The notes beneath the pieces were generated by a model. The model ran no database searches, had not been told where the DNA came from, and saw only the letters and a list, made by a program, of their open reading frames with translations. The translations under genes and the position numbers were made by a program. Positions 8,392-13,075 of a DNA stretch of 13,075 nt are shown one piece after another. This DNA is from Funneliformis mosseae. Lineage: Eukaryota > Glomeromycota > Glomeromycetes > Glomerales > Glomeraceae. Location: NCBI GenBank assembly GCA_910592005.1, contig CAJVPP010002942.1, positions 1 through 13,075 of the forward strand. Direction: 5' to 3'. Position 1 is the first letter of the stretch, and every line of letters starts with the position of its first letter.

Positions 8392-8635
8392 TATAGTTAT
8401 TCAGATTCTTTTCAACTTGTAATTTCTTTAGATAGTCTCTATAGTTTTTCGTAAGATTATCATATTTTTTGCCCTTTTGTAATGCAATTTTTATAACTTT
8501 GACTTATGTAAGTTCTATATCCTTATAATCAACCATTTTTTGTATGTTACTACTATAGTAATAAAAAAACTTTAATTAATGAAAATATATTCTTTAGAAT
8601 TTTTTTTACATGAAAAAATTTTTATTATAAAATAT

Positions 8636-9400
8636 CTATTCCTTAACATAAAGTTTAGCTTTCATAGCCCTTTCTTCAGCTTCTTCAGAAAATATTTCAG
8701 ATGCTATCAGGCATTTATTTAATCTAATTCGCTAATATCTATATAGAAGAATTTAAATTCTATCAAGTAAGATCTAGTGCTTATTATCATATGGATTTAG
8801 CCCTATCTTATTTACTTTCTCAAGATAAATTTGATGATTATAACTTCAGAGGCCATACATATCAAGCTAAGTTAGTTTTTTATTCCTAAGATATTCTAGA
8901 AATTTATCATGTCGAAGCTTCCTTTTGATTACATATTTCTTAATACTCTTTGCCTTTTAGATTTCATGCTTCTTTTTAAGATCTTTTGAATCAGAATGGA
9001 TCATCAGGAGTTTTAGGACCATGACCTGCTAGAAGAACTGAATACATTTTTGACTTTAAGTATACTGATTTGCCTATTAGATCTCTTTTGTCTCATCCTT
9101 TATTAGAAACAAGTTTTCTGAATAGTTAAAATTGAAAATGTCTGGTTTTTCTGCTTGATCTTTATAGATATCCTCAGTTTCTATTTACATGATAAGTGAG
9201 TCTGTATCTGTATAAAGTAGACAAGCCTTTTCTCCATAGTGAGGTTTTATGTAACTGTACTAAAAGTTGAACATCATAGCCTTGTTAATGTTGAGAATTG
9301 CCTGCCTTACATAGATTGGTTTGTTTAAAATTACTGTGTTCTTTAACACGTAGACTGCTATAATTCCTCCTTTGAATGCTTTAAAGCCTACCCTCATTTT
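8636..9400 (-). pseudogene. Family B DNA polymerase C-terminal fragment (Polinton/virus-like), decayed
   Basis: Read on the minus strand the order of blocks fits the DNA_pol_B_2 (protein-primed) family: LNKPIYVRQAILNINKAMMF, then YSYIKPHYGEKACLLYTDTD with the motif C YTDTDSL at 9194-9214. Next is an acidic EDIYKDQAEKPDIFNFNY, then LIGKSVYLKSKMYS. Then comes a basic KYVIKRKLRHDKF, HQIYLEKVNKIGLNPYDNK, and a tail ending KLYVKE at TAG 8638-8636. This is the palm C-terminal half and thumb of Maverick/Polinton-type polymerases, which replicate linear, protein-capped DNA. Upstream motifs A (D-x-x-S-L-Y-P) and B are absent. At least eight in-frame stops and two frameshifts show it is a fossil. Linear mitochondrial plasmid or viral origin is the alternative. 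Confidence 0.75.
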
Positions 9401-9409
9401 GCAATTCTA

Positions 9410-9767
9410 TGAATTCAGGACTGAGTGCTGAATTGTTTTATGCATCACTCAAGACGCCAAAGATTTTTTTTGTAACTTCCACAAGAATTTCCTTTTCTTC
9501 TTTCCAGGATCTATCATGTTCTAATTTTTCTAGATCTCCATCTGATGTTCATTATAACTCAACATAAATTCTCTGCATGTTTGTTGGTAAGAAAGTAAGT
9601 AACATCATCTTACAGGCTGGTTCCTATAAAAAATTAATCCTACATGAAAATATGATGGTAATAACAACATCACCTACCATAAAGGCTCTTTTTATTTTTT
9701 TTTGCAAATTTTCTTCACTAGCTCCGAATTATCGCAAATGACCAGACTTGCGATAGGATGCTTCCAT
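9410..9767 (-). pseudogene. Unrecognised gene remnant with one possible intron
   Basis: On the minus strand an ATG at 9767-9765 begins MEASYRKSGHLR, then after a TAA FGASEENLQKKIKRAFM up to 9678. A candidate 54-bp intron (9677-9624, GTAGGT...TATAG) joins EPACKMMLLTFLPTNMQRIY and, beyond two stops, the charged block LEKLEHDRSWKEEKEILVEV and KKIFGVLSDA. It abuts the polymerase fossil but does not look like polymerase, whose own frame starts about 9398. I do not recognise the family. It may be a host gene fragment or another gene of the same mobile element. Confidence 0.35.
9730..9755. repeat. Perfect 8-bp inverted repeat
   Basis: TATCGCAA, 10-base spacer, TTGCGATA. It lies within the first exon of the remnant at 9410-9767, so it may be chance or a protein-binding site. 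Confidence 0.4.
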
Positions 9768-10383
9768 GATAACCACACCTCCCAGAGGTTAGAACTAATA
9801 TTACTGTTTTAACAGATAATTAAGACATACTATAAGATTCTCAATCTGTTCTGAACTTAGAGGCTTGCTTTATTCTGTGTTTTAAAAATTAGCATATTAT
9901 AATAGATTTTTAGTATTAATATAAAGACGGACCAATATATCGTTTTTACTGCTCCAATGTCTCGTAAACTGCATACTCCTTCGAAAACATCGTCATACTA
10001 GCGCAAAAATACTTTAGGTTAGACTATGTTATTTCTGAAAATTGATATTTAATTAACGCGCGCGTCGTCAGATAGATGCAAATTCCATTGACATGTGGTC
10101 AACACGCAATAGACTTTGCTTGGTACCAAAATAAAACATAAAAGTTTACATATGGATACAGCTTAAACATTCTCCACACGTTCAAGGGTTGATACCTCTA
10201 CTTGCAGGCTAATAGGACGAATAAATTGTTATGCGCACTTCCACAGAGATGTACCAATATTTGCGCCATTAATCATTCGGCAATAATAGGGATTTTTTCA
10301 AAAATCTATAACTAATCTGAGCAAGAATCTTAAGAAGAGTATTTTGAGATAATGCACTTTTAGAATATATATTTAATGAGGAA
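9768..10383. other. CpG-rich non-coding block, no gene seen
   Basis: From about 9930 to 10300 I count seventeen CpG dinucleotides in roughly 370 bases, including a cgcgcgcg core at 10058-10065. The 1334-bp Tc1 element has about six. No open frame or splice-joined frame was convincing on either strand. It could be a less methylated host segment, such as a regulatory region, or a younger insertion. Confidence 0.5.
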
Positions 10384-10900
10384 TTAATACCATTTGTACA
10401 TCGTTCTCAAATCTTCCTTTGAAATCCAGGATTTATCTTCTATAACTTGATAGATAACAGAAACAGCAGTTATATGATCTAAGGGGAAGTAATGAGAAAG
10501 TTATAGACCTTTTGGTATATTTCGCTAGACATAATGAAAAAAACAATCGTATTCGGTTATCCAATAAACTTTCAATCATATTTTGCATGCCATCAATTAT
10601 TAATATGATGGTAGCATTCTCTAACTCTTCGTTTTCATATTTTACAACTAAATTCAAAACATCCCCATAGGATGTTAACTCATATCTGGCAATTACAGTA
10701 TCCAATTTCTCTTCAAGAAGTTGGAAGGGCATTTGAGTAGCAATAGTCATATAACTATCCTTTTCAACAGGTCTTAAGCTATGGCCATTCCTATTGCGAA
10801 ACAGTACTGAAAAATAAGGTTTTGGTTTTTTTGTACGATAGTCCTGGTAGAGCAATGGAACGCAAATTAGTCTTAATATTAGAAAAGATTGAGCTTTCAT
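10384..10900 (-). pseudogene. Crinkler (CRN)-like protein fragment
   Basis: An ATG at 10900 opens 155 codons on the minus strand. Blocks: LRLICVPLLYQDY, KPKPYFSVLFRNRNG, then MTIATQMPFQLLEEKLDTVI, ARYELTSYGDVLNLVVKYEN, and ENATIILIIDGMQNMIESLL. The hydrophobic strand ending in Asp-Gly-Met-Gln resembles a Walker B-like segment. The whole pattern recalls the large P-loop region of Crinkler-like proteins abundant in Rhizophagus; this is a memory-based call. The frame stops at 10433, but a one-base shift near 10475 opens another frame (HITAVSVIYQVIEDKSWISK) to TAA 10386-10384. That suggests a frameshift and a probably missing C-terminal half. No Crinkler N-terminal LFLAK-type domain or Walker A motif is seen upstream, so the gene is truncated at both ends. 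Its role is unknown. Confidence 0.5.
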
Positions 10901-11214
10901 TACTACATACCAGTGGAAAATGCTTCAGTGACTTTTAATTTTTGTATTAAATCATATAAAAAAACCATATTCGTGTTGACCAATCATTACGATGCAAAGG
11001 CTTCATCTAAATCAAAGGCACATGATAACAAAAAAAAAAGTAGCGTTACAAACAGTATAACGGCAAAATATTCGATAAAATACTGGATATATCTTCAGGC
11101 TTTTCGTGACTTTTAAGGGCCAAAAACAACCTTTTTTCTTTTTCTGGATTATTAATTAGATGAATTTGTAGTTTTTTAGTTTCTCTTTTTTTAGAAGGCT
11201 ATCGATGATTCGTA
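10901..11214. other. Upstream flank of the CRN-like fragment, no gene seen
   Basis: A modest + strand frame (10889-11116) overlaps the start of the CRN-like frame and is rich in Lys/Ser from A-rich sequence; I judge it a shadow. A short minus frame near 11050-11105 (KPEDISSILSNILP) could be an earlier exon of the CRN-like gene but has no joining splice site that I can defend. Confidence 0.4.
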
Positions 11215-11355
11215 TGCAATAGAAAAGGGGGAAATGGCTGGAAAAAATAAAAATTGAGTTAATGCTAAATCTGAACATATTTTGATCTAAAAATCATATT
11301 TGGCATATAAAAGTAAAATTGATTTTTTTCAGCTGTTTCCCCCTTTTCTATTGCA
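11215..11355. mobile_element. MITE-like 141-bp inverted-repeat element
   Basis: Arms 11215-11240 and 11330-11355 pair at 24 of 26 bases (TGCAATAGAAAAGGGGG...). Weaker pairing continues inward through an A-rich stretch, leaving about 60 bases between. No coding capacity. Flanking bases show no clear target duplication, so the superfamily is not assigned. As RNA it would also form a long hairpin. Confidence 0.65.
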
Positions 11356-11555
11356 AAGATCCCATATTATTAAAGATCTGGTTTGAAAGAAGTAAAATAA
11401 TGAAAAACGAAGTATGGTATTCTTATCAATCTGTTAAGATACATTATTTTTTGATCTAATAATATCTAATATCATTAAAAAATTCGAGTCATCGTGAAAT
11501 ATTTTGATTATACACGAACTAAATAATATCATCTAATACATATTTATTTCTGATA

Positions 11556-11642
11556 GTAAGTATGCTTAAATTTTCATTTTGCGTTGTTTGTACTTTGTAG
11601 TATGATTTTTTCTAATACCATAAATTTTATTAATAATTTCAG
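11556..11642 (+). other. Possible intron and short terminal exon
   Basis: A strong donor GTAAGTATG and a T-rich acceptor ending TTTCAG lie 87 bp apart, matching the intron size of this genome. After it a frame reads SEVKNAIEMYKEGGSTRIL before TAA at about 11717. Upstream of the donor the matching frame is open for only about six codons, so a coding first exon is not evident. Confidence 0.3.
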
Positions 11643-12059
11643 ATTCAGAAGTGAAAAATGCAATCGAAATGTATAAAGAGGGAGGAAGTACGCGGATCCT
11701 AGGCATTTTCTATCACTAACTACAAGGTTCTACTCTTTTACTATACTAGATTTTCGAAATAAATTATCCCCACCCATATATATCACTAACATATGCATTG
11801 ACTATGTAAAAGATTATTCCCCATAAGAGAACTTCCCAGAAATTAAGTTTATTTAAAAAAAAACTTTATTGAATATGCACATTATTTGTTATTTCGTAAA
11901 TTTTCCCCACTGATCTTAATTGACACAAGAAGAAGAGACGTTTTTATCAATACAATGATAGTGTGAGGAAAATAAAATACAACTCGGATTATAGCACATG
12001 ATACATGAAATTTATATGGCTCATATTTACATTTGGCAGAACAATTACTTTTAAAAACT

Positions 12060-12080
12060 AAAAAAAAAAAAAAAAAAAAA
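12060..12080 (+). repeat. A run of 21 bases
   Basis: A homopolymer ending at GTCATT. It could be a microsatellite or the tail of a retroposed copy. No reverse-transcribed gene is recognisable just upstream. Confidence 0.6.
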
Positions 12081-12360
12081 GTCATTAAATTATTAATATT
12101 CTTTTTTTTTTGAGGTTATGAAACATGTGTGAATTTTTATATGATATCAGAAACTGTAACGTATAAATAATATTTGCAACAAATAATTTTGTATTTCTCG
12201 TTGTCATTATAACTTTATAACCGTAAATTTTCTTCAAACTCTATATATATATCGACCCTTATAATTTCAATTTCTACTAACGAAATAAAGTATTAGAGAA
12301 TAAACTTTTGACCGAAATAAGCTTATTTTTTGTCTATTACATATCTACCTAGACTTCTTC

Positions 12361-12394
12361 AATGCGTCGCATTTTGACTTACGCGAAGCGTTAA
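12361..12394. repeat. Two adjacent small palindromes, CpG-rich
   Basis: AATGCGTCGCATT (6-bp arms around one T), then TTACGCGAAGCGTTAA (arms with one bulge around GAA). Possible hairpin or binding site in an otherwise CpG-poor region. Confidence 0.4.
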
Positions 12395-12955
12395 TATACT
12401 TAACAAGATATGCTATTTTACTCAAAGAATATATCTGAGAGATTTGTCGTATTTTATTTTTATTTATTTAATGATTTATAAGGCGTTTAATTATTTTATT
12501 CAAGAAAAGGTGGGGTGATGAAAATATCTCATGATTATTAGAATACTTAAGAGTAAATGATGAATTTTACTTTCCGAATTTGAAAAACTATTGTTTTTCA
12601 CGCAAATTCAAAGAATATAATTTACTAAATTAATTTTTCTCAAAATTCTTCTTTAAATAATCGATGACATTAACTTAAATACGTAAAATAATTGATAAGC
12701 AAAGGTTAATTATTGGTAGAATTTTATTAGAAAAGAAAATTAAATTCAAATTCCATCATCAAAAATTCAAGGGCTTTTACATGCTGACATTGTGTCTTAT
12801 TGGATAAGAAAGTTCAACAACCGTCAACAAACCTGGTAATTATTTATCCGCAAGAAGTACCAATAATTGATCAACAATTACAAGAGAGATCATGAAATGA
12901 AGATTTTATAAAGTTGAAATAAAGCCAATTTGTAAATAAATTAATTATCAAAAGT

Positions 12956-13012
12956 GTAAAGAGAGGTGAAAAAATAAGCAAATTTGAAAAAATTTGGTTG
13001 CTTCTCTTTTAC
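12956..13012. repeat. Nested hairpin near the right edge
   Basis: The inner stem CAAATTT/AAATTTG (12979-12996) has a four-base loop. Outer arms are GTAAAGAGA and TCTCTTTTAC with internal mismatches. Could be a degenerate MITE end or a chance structure. Confidence 0.35.
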
Positions 13013-13075
13013 GTTCAGTCATTATCCATCAACAAGAGAAATTTTGTATTTCTCGGATAAGGCTTTTTTTTTTAA

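Larger units (their letters stand above)
7266..8536 (-). pseudogene. Unrecognised multi-exon gene remnant split by a mini-Tc1
   Basis: On the minus strand an ATG at 8536-8534 opens a Lys-rich frame (KIALQKGKKYDNLTKNYRDY, LKKLQVEKNLNN) to 8394. It is then cut by the 560-bp element at 7832-8391. Coding resumes one base out of frame with TVAIKIFLNKEAYTLRLENY and a helix-rich DADNDLCTSLEELYKLYY. After one in-frame TAA it continues KKENRKRLDDKIEQMLKTM up to a GTAAGAAG donor near 7637. The likely intron has a ctaac branch-like word and an acceptor near 7573. A later frame, LLFSKDFEESDNN, then basic SKKRRVPSKNIKII, ends at TAA 7268-7266. In-frame stops also occur at the tenth codon. The content suggests a charged, partly coiled-coil protein. 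I do not recognise the family and infer no function. Confidence 0.5.
11720..13075. other. AT-rich right end, no gene seen
   Basis: No convincing coding frame on either strand. Items seen: a repeated tatcactaac word (11710 and 11781), the A run at 12060-12080, palindromes at 12361-12394, a hairpin at 12956-13012, and a short open frame near 12749-12836 (HADIVSYWIRKFNNRQQTW) that has no start or homology I recognise. Confidence 0.5.

Noticed and set aside
10889..11116. Plus-strand open frame overlapping the CRN-like start
   Set aside because: Begins at a non-ATG codon, is driven by A-rich Lys/Ser codons, and is antisense to the upstream region of the better-supported minus-strand frame.
11882..12085. 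Minus-strand open frame beginning with a Phe run
   Set aside because: The start is read through the A homopolymer at 12060-12080, and the rest shows no recognisable blocks.

Overview
The window looks like a repeat-rich nuclear segment of a filamentous fungus. The best guess is an arbuscular mycorrhizal fungus of the Rhizophagus (Glomeromycota) type. This is inferred from very high AT content, short GT-AG introns of about 54-100 bp, a gene joining a SAM-like domain to a PD-(D/E)XK nuclease-like domain, a Crinkler-like fragment, and dense decayed Tc1/mariner and pogo/Tigger transposons. No rRNA, tRNA or CRISPR array was seen, and there is nothing of a bacterial operon. No gene in the window appears intact.

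Layout: 1-328 holds a short gag-like fragment. From about 329 to 2825 (+) lies a three-exon gene with a SAM-like module and a PD-(D/E)XK nuclease module. It is split at a TA dinucleotide by a complete-ended 1334-bp Tc1/mariner element (1190-2523, transposase on -). It also carries a frameshift and a premature TAG. From 3122 to 5639 lies a 2518-bp pogo/Tigger-like element with terminal and subterminal repeats and a dead transposase in + orientation. From 5640 to 7265 there is no convincing gene.

From 7266 to 8536 (-) there is an unrecognised multi-exon gene remnant. It is split by a 560-bp internally deleted Tc1 element (7832-8391) whose transposase N and C termini are joined without the catalytic core. 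From 8636 to 9400 (-) lies the C-terminal part of a family B DNA polymerase of the protein-primed Polinton/Maverick or virus-like type, full of stops. A second unrecognised remnant with a possible intron follows at 9410-9767 (-). A CpG-rich block lies near 9930-10300, then a Crinkler-like fragment at 10384-10900 (-). The right end (10901-13075) has a 141-bp MITE-like inverted repeat, a 21-base A run, small palindromes and no convincing gene.

The genes do not form a pathway. The window reads as a fast-evolving compartment in which lineage-specific genes (nuclease fusion, Crinkler-like) have been colonised by several TE families. Three separate target genes or elements show TA-targeted insertions or decay. 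Because codon-level reading was done by eye, frame and splice calls are approximate where stated.
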